Shown in pieces: positions 51,145 to 59,490 of a stretch of 64,000 nucleotides of DNA (position 1 is its first letter; the number at the start of each line of letters is the position of its first letter). The position numbers and the translations under genes are program-made. This DNA comes from Microbulbifer pacificus (GTDB lineage: Bacteria > Pseudomonadota > Gammaproteobacteria > Pseudomonadales > Cellvibrionaceae), in assembly GCF_002959965.1 (NCBI RefSeq), contig NZ_PREV01000026.1, positions 2,399,001 to 2,463,000 of the forward strand. The letters run 5' to 3'. Below the pieces are notes generated by a model. The model had not been told where the DNA came from, ran no database searches, and worked only from the letters and a program-made list of their open reading frames with translations.

Positions 51145-53214
51145 TTACTGGATCGGGGCTTTTCGATAAGACGTTTCAGCGGGGCTTTCTACCTCCGCGA
51201 ACTCGTTGTCCACCTGAAACGGCGCCGCGGGAAGGCCCGCACCGTTGTAGAGATTGGCTTCGTCGGGATTGTCCGCCCAGGCGTAACGCACGGACTGCGG
51301 GTGCATAACCTGTTCACTCCAGACCTCAACGCGCTGGCCGACAATCCGCGCATTCGCCCAGTGGTAGTGACCGTCGTCACCGGCGATGGCGAATTCGAAA
51401 AGCTCGGCACGTCCTTCGCGGTGCTCACATTCGCCCACGCAGGGTCTGGCGATCAGGCCGCCGTCGGTATGTGTGAACGCGAGCAGGACTTTCTGCGCAT
51501 CAAATCGGGCCGATACCAACTGCGGACCGGAAGCCACCACGTCCGCGTGACCGTAAACGTGGCGCTCTGCCGCCAGCGCGAGGCGCTCGCCCACGGTCTT
51601 TTTGTCCAGAGGGTGGATGTCATTCCATTCACCGATATCGATGGCCACCGCCATGGCGGTAGCGGGCAGTACAAGCGCGCGCGCCTGGGCTTCGCGCAGT
51701 TCCGCCCAGGCACTGTCTTCCGGGGTTGGCTTTGCCTGCTGGAAATTCGCCAGTTGCACGAACAGAAACGGCAGGGTTTCCTGGCCGGCCATCTTCCGCC
51801 AGCCCGCGCGCCAGTCACCAATCAGGGCTGGGAACAGCGATTGGTATTCCGCCGCCCGCCCCACATTGGATTCCCCCTGATACCAGAGCGCGCCCTTCAC
51901 CCGATAGTTCTGCAGCGGATGCAGCATGGCGTTGTACAGGCCCGCGGGCTTCCAGCGCACAAAGGTCTGCCCGGGTAGTGGCGGCATGTGCGCAGACTGT
52001 GTGAATTGCCACTGCCCCCGGAGATCAACATGCTCGTCGTTCACCGTCAGGCGATAGGGTTTGTCCTCGACGAATCCACCGCGGTCGCCGCCGCTGTTGG
52101 TTACGCGGATGGCGATCACGTTTTCTCCCGCCTTCAGCACACCTCCGGGTATGTGATAGCGGCGGCGGGGATACAGGTAGGTGGTGTTGCCGACCTTCTC
52201 GCCGTTGATCCAGGTTTCATCGGCATCGACGATACGTCCAAGCTCCAGCAGCCCGGGTTCAGCGGACAGGTCGGCGGGCAGGGTGACGGTTTTGCGCAGC
52301 CAGAAAATTCCCTTGTCATCGGTTCCGGTTTGTTCGGCCCAGTAACCGGGTATCGATACTGTCTGCCAGCCACGGCTGTCCAGCGCCGGGGAGTACCAGG
52401 GCGTTTTACCTGGCTGGATTCCGAGATCTCGCTCCGCGGCGGTTGCATACCAGCGGTCGCTGCGGGCGCGCTCTTCGCGCTCGATGCGAGCAATCAGACT
52501 CGCGTCTTCAAATCTTTTCTTTTCCGCCAGGTGCGCGGGAAACTGTTGCAGGGTCTCTTCACTCACCCAGGCCTCCGCGGGCGAGCCGCCCAGGCTGCTG
52601 TTGATGATGCCGATGGGCACCCGCTCCCGCCGCTGGATTCGGTCGGCAAAAAACCAGGCCACCGCGGAGAAATTCTGGATATTGTCCCGGGTGGCGGAGA
52701 GCCACTGGCCGCCGCTAAGGTCCGGCTGTGGGGCATTGAAATCGTAGGTCTGCGGTACCTTGAATTCGCGGATGCGCTCGTTGTCGATCGCGGCGATTTC
52801 TTCCGGAAAGCGGTGGGCGATCCGATTGATCGGATATTCCATATTCGACTGCCCCGAGGCCAGCCACACGTCGCCCAGCAGAATGTCTTTCAGCGCGATT
52901 CGATTGTTGCCGCGGATACTCATGGTGTGTGGGCCACCGGCGGGCTGCGCATCGAGTAACAGTGACCAGTTGCCCCGGTCGTCGGCTTCGGTGCGGTAGT
53001 GCTTGCCGAGAAATTCCACCGCTACATGTTCCCCGGCATCCGCCCAGCCCCAGATTTTTACCGGCGCCTGCCGCTGCAATACCATGCCGTCGCTCACAAG
53101 CCTTGGCAGGGAGACATCCGCGTGGGCGGCGCTCCCCAGCATCAACACGCCGAGTACCACCCTGTGGGAAATACCACGAAAACATGTGCTGGTTTTTATG
53201 GCATGGTTTTTCAT
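51145..53214 (-). CDS. Sialate O-acetylesterase-type carbohydrate esterase
   Basis: 689 residues with a signal peptide (VVLGVLMLGSAAHADV). SGNH-like fold: nucleophile Ser in GDVWLASGQSNMEY (about 110-123), INSSLGGSPAEAW, LWYQGESNVGRA, and the Asp/His in WNDIHPLDKKTVGERL. A beta-sandwich insertion (about 270-400, containing GLLELGRIVDADETWINGE) splits the catalytic part. Named for sialate, but in xylan loci such enzymes deacetylate xylan. It overlaps the GH115 stop by 4 bp. Confidence 0.88.
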   Translation of the reverse strand: MKNHAIKTSTCFRGISHRVVLGVLMLGSAAHADVSLPRLVSDGMVLQRQAPVKIWGWADAGEHVAVEFLGKHYRTEADDRGNWSLLLDAQPAGGPHTMSIRGNNRIALKDILLGDVWLASGQSNMEYPINRIAHRFPEEIAAIDNERIREFKVPQTYDFNAPQPDLSGGQWLSATRDNIQNFSAVAWFFADRIQRRERVPIGIINSSLGGSPAEAWVSEETLQQFPAHLAEKKRFEDASLIARIEREERARSDRWYATAAERDLGIQPGKTPWYSPALDSRGWQTVSIPGYWAEQTGTDDKGIFWLRKTVTLPADLSAEPGLLELGRIVDADETWINGEKVGNTTYLYPRRRYHIPGGVLKAGENVIAIRVTNSGGDRGGFVEDKPYRLTVNDEHVDLRGQWQFTQSAHMPPLPGQTFVRWKPAGLYNAMLHPLQNYRVKGALWYQGESNVGRAAEYQSLFPALIGDWRAGWRKMAGQETLPFLFVQLANFQQAKPTPEDSAWAELREAQARALVLPATAMAVAIDIGEWNDIHPLDKKTVGERLALAAERHVYGHADVVASGPQLVSARFDAQKVLLAFTHTDGGLIARPCVGECEHREGRAELFEFAIAGDDGHYHWANARIVGQRVEVWSEQVMHPQSVRYAWADNPDEANLYNGAGLPAAPFQVDNEFAEVESPAETSYRKAPIQ

Positions 53215-56123
53215 CGGTGTGCAGCCTCCATGAACTGGCTCTGTGGCGGACCCAGATAGCTGGGCTGGAGTCCGCCGGTATCGATCAGAACTTTCTGCAG
53301 GGTCACGCCCGGGTCCACCGCGTAAATGCGCAACCGGTGGTGCCCGGGCTCGGTCACCTTGTGGGTGGATATGGAAACGCGCACACCGTTTTTCACCGCC
53401 GTTTCCCAGGCGCTGTCGGACAGGTCGGCCAGGACATCCACCACTTGTGGTTGCCCATCGTCGAATGCAATCGCGTAACGCAGCCCGCGACCCGGCTGGA
53501 AATTCAGGCTCGGGGCAAACAATCCCTGTACCCGGATGTCCCCGGTGCTGAACAGGGTCAGATCGTATTCCACATAGGGAGCCTCTTGCGGCCGGGTGTA
53601 TACCTGGTCACGGACGGGAAATACCGAGATAGAGGAGCCGGTGCGCCCGTGCAGCGGGATCTCCTCCCAGGCCGCACCGGCGGTGTCGCGCTTGCGACTG
53701 AAGTTGGCGGCCTCGATGGATATCACACCTTCGGACTCCACAAAGCCGCGCACCTGCGCGCGGGATTTTTTATCCGGCTTGAAGGCGGAAACCGCCACCC
53801 GCGCACTGCCCCAGCCGGTGCCGCGGATATCCACAAAACCCGTCTGCTTTCCTTGCGGTGCATTATCCCAGTCAATGGATACACCCAGTGAGTGTGTGTG
53901 CTGCTCCACGGTACCTTCCTCGGCATCCACCCGAATCCAGGGCGCACTGGTCGTCACCGCAAAATCAAACGCCCGGGTGCCGCGGTTGAAAATATCGATT
54001 GAATGTTCGGCCGGTCCGAATGGACTGAATTCCGGTAGCGCAAGCCCGCCAGATGCGGGCCAGAACCTCTCGCTGCCGGTTACCGCAACGCCCATATCCG
54101 CTTCAGCATGGGGTTGGTAGTGGGCGAGCGCGGGCAGGGTATTCGCCGGTGGATTATTCCAGTGGGTATAGCCGATGTGCGGCTGCGACATCATATGATT
54201 CCACTTGCCGCCGTTGACACGGTGATATTGCCGGGTGAGTTCCGCATCCAATGCGAACCACGCTTTTGCCTGTTGTGCCACCTCGTCGGTTTCCGCGCGG
54301 CCCTGGCGGGCGTAGAGGCGGTTTTTGGCGGTAGCCAGTTGCAGTTGCGTTACCGCGGCGGTGGCTTTGACCGGGTGTAATACCAGCTGGAAGAAGGCAT
54401 CCCGGTAGCGCGATGGCAGCGCCTGCGCAATTTTTTCCGCGCGGGTAACCAGTGCACTCAGTTCCGTGTTGATCCGTTCTGCCTCGCCGTAGTGGGCCAG
54501 GCTGTACGTGTCGGCATCCAGCAGCTCCGGCTTGCGCCGCCCATTGTGGCGGGTATAACCCTGCACCAGTGCAGCGATGTCTTTCGCGTGCTCCGCCCCG
54601 AACTCCCGCGCCGCCCACAACTCGCCGAATGCAGGCAACCGCTCCTTCGGCCAGGCCTCCGGATTCCAGGCCATCCGCAGGAAAAATTCCGTGGGAAATT
54701 CCTGTGGCTTCAGGTCTCCCACATTCACCAGCCAGATACGATCCGCGCCATAGGCGTAAGCCAGATTCATCTGCTCCCACACCTTGGCGATGGGGGTGCT
54801 GTTGATCCAGCGATAGGAACGCGGCCCACCCACGTAGTCAAAGTGGTAATACACCCCCGCGCCGCCGCTGCGTTTTCTCTCCTCCGGCGTGGGCAATCTG
54901 CGGATATTTCCCCAGTTGTCATCCGCCCACAGCAGCGTTACATCCTCCGGCACCCGCATCCCGTTTTCGTAGTAACCCTGCACTTCCTTGTACAGTGCCC
55001 ACAGCTGCGGCACCTGATCCAGAGGCCGCTGGTCAAACACCGTGGAAAGAATACGCCGCTGATCCCGCACAATTGTTTCCAGCAGACCGATATTCTGCTC
55101 CTCGCTCATCGGCGTATCTTCCTGGCCGCGCATGCCCAGGGTATAGATACTTTCATACGGCTTGTTGCGTTTGGCTCCCGCTACCCAGAAATCGTACAGC
55201 CCTTCAGGGTTGGCGGAATAATCCCACTCACCTTGCGCCGGGCCGGAACCGAACGTATCGCCGTACCGGTTCCACTCCTTGTCTGCCCGCATCATCGGTT
55301 CATGGTGGGACGTCCCCATCACAATGCCGTATTCGTGCGCCCGCACCATGTTCAGTGGGTCGTCATCCGCGAAGGCGTTATTCCACATCGCCGGCCACAG
55401 ATAATTCGCCTTCAGGCGCATCATCAGTTCAAACACCTTCTCGTAGAACGTGTGGTTGTAGTCTCCGTAGTTTTCTTTCACCCAGTTGGTCAGCGCCGGC
55501 GCTTCATCGTTGAGAAATATTCCCCGGTACTTCACCCGCGGCCAATCCACCACTCGTGTATCGGCATTGATAAACAGACTCCCGGATTTTCTGACCGGCA
55601 CATCCGCCCACCAGAACCAGGGCGAAACCCCAATCTGCTCACTGATCTCGTAGAGCCCATACGCCGTACCACGCCGATCACTCCCCGCAACCACCAATGC
55701 CTTGTCCACCTCCGCGAACGGGTGGCGCACCACCTGAATCAGATAGCCCTCCCACTTGCCGGCGATGTCACTCACGTCAATCCGCTGCTCTGCAATCAGG
55801 CTATCAATCAGGGGGTTCTTGCCGATCTCACCCACAATCACCACATTGCCTGACAGCTTCCCCGGGTTGGTAACAACACGCGGTTTAACTCCGGAAACCC
55901 GCTCCACATCCAGCTGGAAATTGCGCAGCGCCAGCGTGATGGCCGAATCCGCATCGGCACCGGCGTACAGACGCGCCGGTGCCCCTTTAAAAACCAGCGG
56001 AAAGTTGTTGCTCGCCGGAAAGTCGGAAACGAAGGAAGGATCACCCAGGGCCAGTGCCCTGGAGGAAAGGAAAGTGCAGGCGAGGACAATAGCTGCCCAA
56101 TGTGAGAAAACGTTCTTGAGCAT
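53211..56123 (-). CDS. GH115 alpha-glucuronidase
   Basis: 970 residues with a signal peptide (IVLACTFLSSRALALG). The order of segments matches GH115: WWADVPVRKSGSLFI, VKYRGIFLNDEAPALTNWV, LMMRLKANYLWPAMWNNAF, YGIVMGTSHHEPMMRADKEW, LWADDNWGNIRRLP and a C-terminal beta domain with FGPAEHSIDIFNRG. It removes 4-O-methyl-glucuronic acid side chains from xylan, probably from long chains. First gene of the five-gene minus-strand xylan operon. Confidence 0.92.
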   Translation of the reverse strand: MLKNVFSHWAAIVLACTFLSSRALALGDPSFVSDFPASNNFPLVFKGAPARLYAGADADSAITLALRNFQLDVERVSGVKPRVVTNPGKLSGNVVIVGEIGKNPLIDSLIAEQRIDVSDIAGKWEGYLIQVVRHPFAEVDKALVVAGSDRRGTAYGLYEISEQIGVSPWFWWADVPVRKSGSLFINADTRVVDWPRVKYRGIFLNDEAPALTNWVKENYGDYNHTFYEKVFELMMRLKANYLWPAMWNNAFADDDPLNMVRAHEYGIVMGTSHHEPMMRADKEWNRYGDTFGSGPAQGEWDYSANPEGLYDFWVAGAKRNKPYESIYTLGMRGQEDTPMSEEQNIGLLETIVRDQRRILSTVFDQRPLDQVPQLWALYKEVQGYYENGMRVPEDVTLLWADDNWGNIRRLPTPEERKRSGGAGVYYHFDYVGGPRSYRWINSTPIAKVWEQMNLAYAYGADRIWLVNVGDLKPQEFPTEFFLRMAWNPEAWPKERLPAFGELWAAREFGAEHAKDIAALVQGYTRHNGRRKPELLDADTYSLAHYGEAERINTELSALVTRAEKIAQALPSRYRDAFFQLVLHPVKATAAVTQLQLATAKNRLYARQGRAETDEVAQQAKAWFALDAELTRQYHRVNGGKWNHMMSQPHIGYTHWNNPPANTLPALAHYQPHAEADMGVAVTGSERFWPASGGLALPEFSPFGPAEHSIDIFNRGTRAFDFAVTTSAPWIRVDAEEGTVEQHTHSLGVSIDWDNAPQGKQTGFVDIRGTGWGSARVAVSAFKPDKKSRAQVRGFVESEGVISIEAANFSRKRDTAGAAWEEIPLHGRTGSSISVFPVRDQVYTRPQEAPYVEYDLTLFSTGDIRVQGLFAPSLNFQPGRGLRYAIAFDDGQPQVVDVLADLSDSAWETAVKNGVRVSISTHKVTEPGHHRLRIYAVDPGVTLQKVLIDTGGLQPSYLGPPQSQFMEAAHR

Positions 56124-56180
56124 TTTTTATTACGTTTGTTAACGCCACAAAGGCTACGAAGCAAAAAAACCAATGCGAAG

Positions 56181-56290
56181 GCGGAGAACCGGGAGCGGGT
56201 TTTCAGGAGCGTCGCAAACAGGGACGTTTGCGACGCAGCTTACAGGGATGTATGCACAGCGGTCCTGAAAACCTGTACGCGGTGCTCCGC
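56181..56290. repeat. Nested palindromic element
   Basis: Three concentric or adjacent dyads: gcggag (56181) with ctccgc (56285-56290); ggttttcagga (56198-56208) with tcctgaaaacc (56263-56273); and cgtcgcaaac (56210-56219) with gtttgcgacg (56226-56235). The direct repeats acagggacgtttgc and acagggatgtatgc lie inside. It lies between the GH115 and xylanase genes and holds no plausible gene. It looks like a folded intergenic repeat of REP or MITE type. Confidence 0.7.
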
Positions 56291-56326
56291 CGCCACAGTG
56301 CCAGGCTACAAAGTCAAGCCGGAAAA

Positions 56327-58945
56327 TTACTGCGCAATAACAGAGAACTCATCGATATAAAGCGTCTCGACAGTATCTGGAATATTTTCGAAATAAAGCC
56401 GCAATTCATTCACCGTACAATCGGCAGGTACCTCCAGTGTCCCGGTCATCTCGGTCCAGGTTCCAGCCGCCATACCTTCCACAGAAACGACACCGGAATA
56501 ACTGTCATCGGCCCCCTCACAGGAAAGCTTGCGAGTCAGCGTCACCGGTGCCGCATCCGGGCCCGAATGATTGACCCACACCGACACATCGTACGTAGTG
56601 CCCGGCACCACCGCCGCCGAAAGGTTATAGGAAGGCATCGAATTCGCCGCCCGCTCCGAAACCTTCAGGCTCTGTGAACCCGCCTGCGCCTGTTCGCTAC
56701 TTACCGCCAGCGCCGTACCACCACTCCACCAGGCACTCCAGTTGGAAGACAGTGAAGAACCCTCAAACCCGCCATCCATCACCAGATTCGGGTCCTCCTC
56801 CTCGCCCGCACCCGGCGCAATCAGCTGCACATTATCGATATACACATCCGTACCCGCCGCCGTGTTCTCGAAATACATTAACACCTCGGTCGGATCACAG
56901 GCCGCCGGAATCTCCAGGGTTCCCGTCAGCTCCGTCCAGCTCGCCGCCGGCACCGCCTCATTGTTCGCCAGCCAGCCGTAACTGTCGGACTGACCCGCAC
57001 AGGCCAGCTTGCGGGTAATGGTTACCCGGCCCGCCGCACTCGGATTCACCCACGCGCTTACCGGATAAACACCGCCGGCCTCCACCGCGTCCGTCAGGTT
57101 GTAAACCGCATAGGCGCCGCCGCCAAAGCCGGAGGCCAGCAGACTGCGGCTGCCGGTTTTCGCCTGTGCTGCCGACGTGCTCAGTGAGCCACCGGCCCAG
57201 CCCGCACTCCAGCCGTCCGCACCCTGCTCAAAATCGCCGTTACTTACCAGATTGTTCACCGGCACCGCGCCGGCGACACCGAAGCGCAACCAGTCGATAT
57301 TGCCCACGCCGGTCACATCGTTGAAGCGCACATACACATCGCGGTTGCCGGCGATCGGCATCCAATCGGCGGTCGCCGTGATGAAATCACTCCAGCCATT
57401 GGTGGCCGGCAGTTCCACGCGCAGGGTATTGGCGCTGTCGAGGCTGTCGAGCCGTATCGAAAGGCTGCCGGTGCTGCCGGCGCCCTTGGCGTAGTTCACA
57501 CTGAAGCTGTCCCAGGTGTCCCTGAACGCCACGCTCTGGAACAGAATCCAGTCTCCCACGTCGGTATGTGCCACCACACTGCCGGCGGCCTGTACCCCGT
57601 GCCCCTCGTCGTAGAGTTCCGCTTCCAGGGTGATCAGCTCGTCGCTGCCGCTCCAGCCACCGGGAATGTATTCCGGCACCAGCGCATCGCACTCCGCGTC
57701 ACCGGCGAGGTAGCAGTTCAACCACTGCAAGCCCGCGCGTTCACTGCCGTCGCTCGCCAGCAGCCAGGCTTCACTGCGCCACATATGACCCTGACGGTAG
57801 CCCCAGTGGGTAACACCGGCGACTGCGGGGTGCTCCCAGAACACACGGAACAGCTCGCGCAGTTTATTGGCGTGGCGGGCGTCATCGGCGAAGTTGATGT
57901 CCAGTTCGGAGACGTAAATCGGCAGTCCGGTGGTGGCGAGGCGGTCGAGATTGTCTTGCACATCCGCCGCCAGGGATTGTTCGAGGAAATGCGCCTGTAC
58001 ACCGATACCGTCGATCAGCGCGCGCTCCTGCAGCAGCCGGATCAGTGCGAGATAGTCCTCGGTAGCGGTGTTGAGGCTGAGGATGTTGTAGTCGTTGAGA
58101 ATCAGGGTTGACTCGGGGAAGGCCTCACGGGCGATCTCGAAGGCGGTAATCAGCCAGTCCCATCCGGTATCGCCGTCTCCACCCAGCGCCTCCTTATAGG
58201 ACGGCGGCGCGTGCAGTGGCTCGTTGACCACATCGATCATGTCCGGGTTGGGGGAGCGGGCCTTGAGTGCGTCGACCCATTCACGAACCTCTTCGAGCTG
58301 TTCCTCCGCAGCGAGATCCGCAAGCCAGGTCGGCTGCTGCTGCCCCCAGAACAGGGTGTGGTATTTAAACGCGAGCCCATTGTCCGTGGCGAAGGTGTAC
58401 GCGGTGTCGAGATCCGTCCAGTTCATGGTGTCGCGGGTGGATTCCACCGAACCCCATTTACCCGCATTACCGGGGGTGACCTGATTAAACCAGGTGGTGA
58501 GTCGGGTGTAGTCGTCGGCATTTTCCGTGGCGGTGCCGAAGAATTTTTCCAGCGCCGGCAGCACGGTTACCGTAACAGCGTCTGCGGTGCTGCTGGCTCC
58601 GCCGTCGTCACTCACACGCAGCTCGAAGGTGAGGGTGATCGCTTCATCGGTGGCTGGTGCGGTGAAGCTGGCGCTGCCGCTGCCATCGGTATTCAGGGCA
58701 ACGGCGGGCCCCGTGGACTGGCTCCAGTTGTAGCTGGTAATGCTGCCATCAACGTCGCTGCCGGTACCGGTGAGGGTGACGCTGCTGCCGGCGGTCACCG
58801 TCTGGTCCTCACCGGCCTGTGCCACAGGCGCAACATTGTTGTTATCCGTGGGCGATGCATTGGGCCCTTTGACTTTCTTCTCGGTACAGCCGGCGGAAGC
58901 AATCGCCAGTGCGAGCACCGCGATCGGAAACAGGGAGGTTTTCAT
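56327..58945 (-). CDS. GH10 xylanase lipoprotein with PKD and three carbohydrate-binding-like modules
   Basis: 872 residues. Lipoprotein signal (VLALAIASAGC, Cys20); PKD/Ig-like domain about 38-130 (GEDQTVTAGSSVTLTGTGSD); GH10 barrel about 132-420 with acid/base Glu242 in DVVNEPLH and nucleophile Glu347 in YVSELDINF; a CBM6-type module about 430-560; and two tandem CBM4/9-type modules from NLVSNGDFEQ (about 570) and NLVMDGGFEG (about 720). The catalytic domain lies before the binding modules. Anchored at the outer membrane, it would trim xylan held at the cell surface. Single gene, divergent from the receptor gene. Confidence 0.92.
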   Translation of the reverse strand: MKTSLFPIAVLALAIASAGCTEKKVKGPNASPTDNNNVAPVAQAGEDQTVTAGSSVTLTGTGSDVDGSITSYNWSQSTGPAVALNTDGSGSASFTAPATDEAITLTFELRVSDDGGASSTADAVTVTVLPALEKFFGTATENADDYTRLTTWFNQVTPGNAGKWGSVESTRDTMNWTDLDTAYTFATDNGLAFKYHTLFWGQQQPTWLADLAAEEQLEEVREWVDALKARSPNPDMIDVVNEPLHAPPSYKEALGGDGDTGWDWLITAFEIAREAFPESTLILNDYNILSLNTATEDYLALIRLLQERALIDGIGVQAHFLEQSLAADVQDNLDRLATTGLPIYVSELDINFADDARHANKLRELFRVFWEHPAVAGVTHWGYRQGHMWRSEAWLLASDGSERAGLQWLNCYLAGDAECDALVPEYIPGGWSGSDELITLEAELYDEGHGVQAAGSVVAHTDVGDWILFQSVAFRDTWDSFSVNYAKGAGSTGSLSIRLDSLDSANTLRVELPATNGWSDFITATADWMPIAGNRDVYVRFNDVTGVGNIDWLRFGVAGAVPVNNLVSNGDFEQGADGWSAGWAGGSLSTSAAQAKTGSRSLLASGFGGGAYAVYNLTDAVEAGGVYPVSAWVNPSAAGRVTITRKLACAGQSDSYGWLANNEAVPAASWTELTGTLEIPAACDPTEVLMYFENTAAGTDVYIDNVQLIAPGAGEEEDPNLVMDGGFEGSSLSSNWSAWWSGGTALAVSSEQAQAGSQSLKVSERAANSMPSYNLSAAVVPGTTYDVSVWVNHSGPDAAPVTLTRKLSCEGADDSYSGVVSVEGMAAGTWTEMTGTLEVPADCTVNELRLYFENIPDTVETLYIDEFSVIAQ

Positions 58946-59187
58946 GGTCGTTTACCCTAGCCGTTGGTCCGGTATTCCGGACTTTGTTGTTGTAGATACG
59001 GTATGCGGGGCAGGACAGCGGCGCGCCCGCGGGCTGTTGACGCAGAACGGTTACACGGAGAGGTGTCATCGCTTGAGTCATCGCTATTGTTAACGCCGCG
59101 CCGGTTGCGTGTTTTTTTGAGCGCAGGGGAAAGCTGCTGTTCGTCGCGGGCGCGTGCCGGTCTTTGCCGGTTCTGATGTCAATTTCC

Positions 59188-59219
59188 GGTAACGCTACCA
59201 TTCGATGTAAACGTTTACA
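59188..59219. promoter_or_regulatory. Two LacI-type operator dyads
   Basis: ggtaacgctacc (59189-59200) is a dyad with the CG centre of LacI/GalR operators; tgtaaacgtttaca (59206-59219) is a perfect 14-bp one. They lie 240-275 bp before each gene of the divergent pair. Confidence 0.5.
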
Positions 59220-59317
59220 ACATGTGGCGTGAAAATCTGCATAATTGCGAGGCAACGCGGTGAAACCGGGGTTTGAAAGTCCTTGACAGGTTCCTGCCGG
59301 GTGAATAATCCTAGAAA

Positions 59318-59333
59318 TTGTTAGCGGTAACAA
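59318..59333. promoter_or_regulatory. LacI-type operator overlapping the receptor promoter start
   Basis: TTGTTAGCGGTAACAA is a 16-bp near-perfect dyad with CG centre. It resembles the xyl-box of Xanthomonas (TGGTAGCGCTAACA), read by the LacI-family XylR. It begins about 9 bp after the -10-like aataat, a classic repressor position. No lacI-type gene is in the window. Confidence 0.55.
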
Positions 59334-59490
59334 TGCAGTGAAAAGAATAAAACCGGGCGTATGTATCCGGTCACGAAACTCACAATAACAAGCCGCAGCA
59401 GCCGACCCGATGCCACTACCGAATGTTCGTGAAGATCTTTCGTGTACAGCGAGCGGGAGCGCCGGCGGCAAGCGAGATGGGAGCACGTCC

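Larger units (their letters stand above)
58946..59490. other. Divergent regulatory region of the xylan locus
   Basis: 545 bp between the xylanase and the receptor genes. Contains a -35-like ttgaca at 59283 and a -10-like aataat at 59304 with 15 bp between, plus three dyads of LacI type. An 11-mer ttgttaacgcc occurs here (59087) and also just before the GH115 start (56136). No gene seen. Confidence 0.5.
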
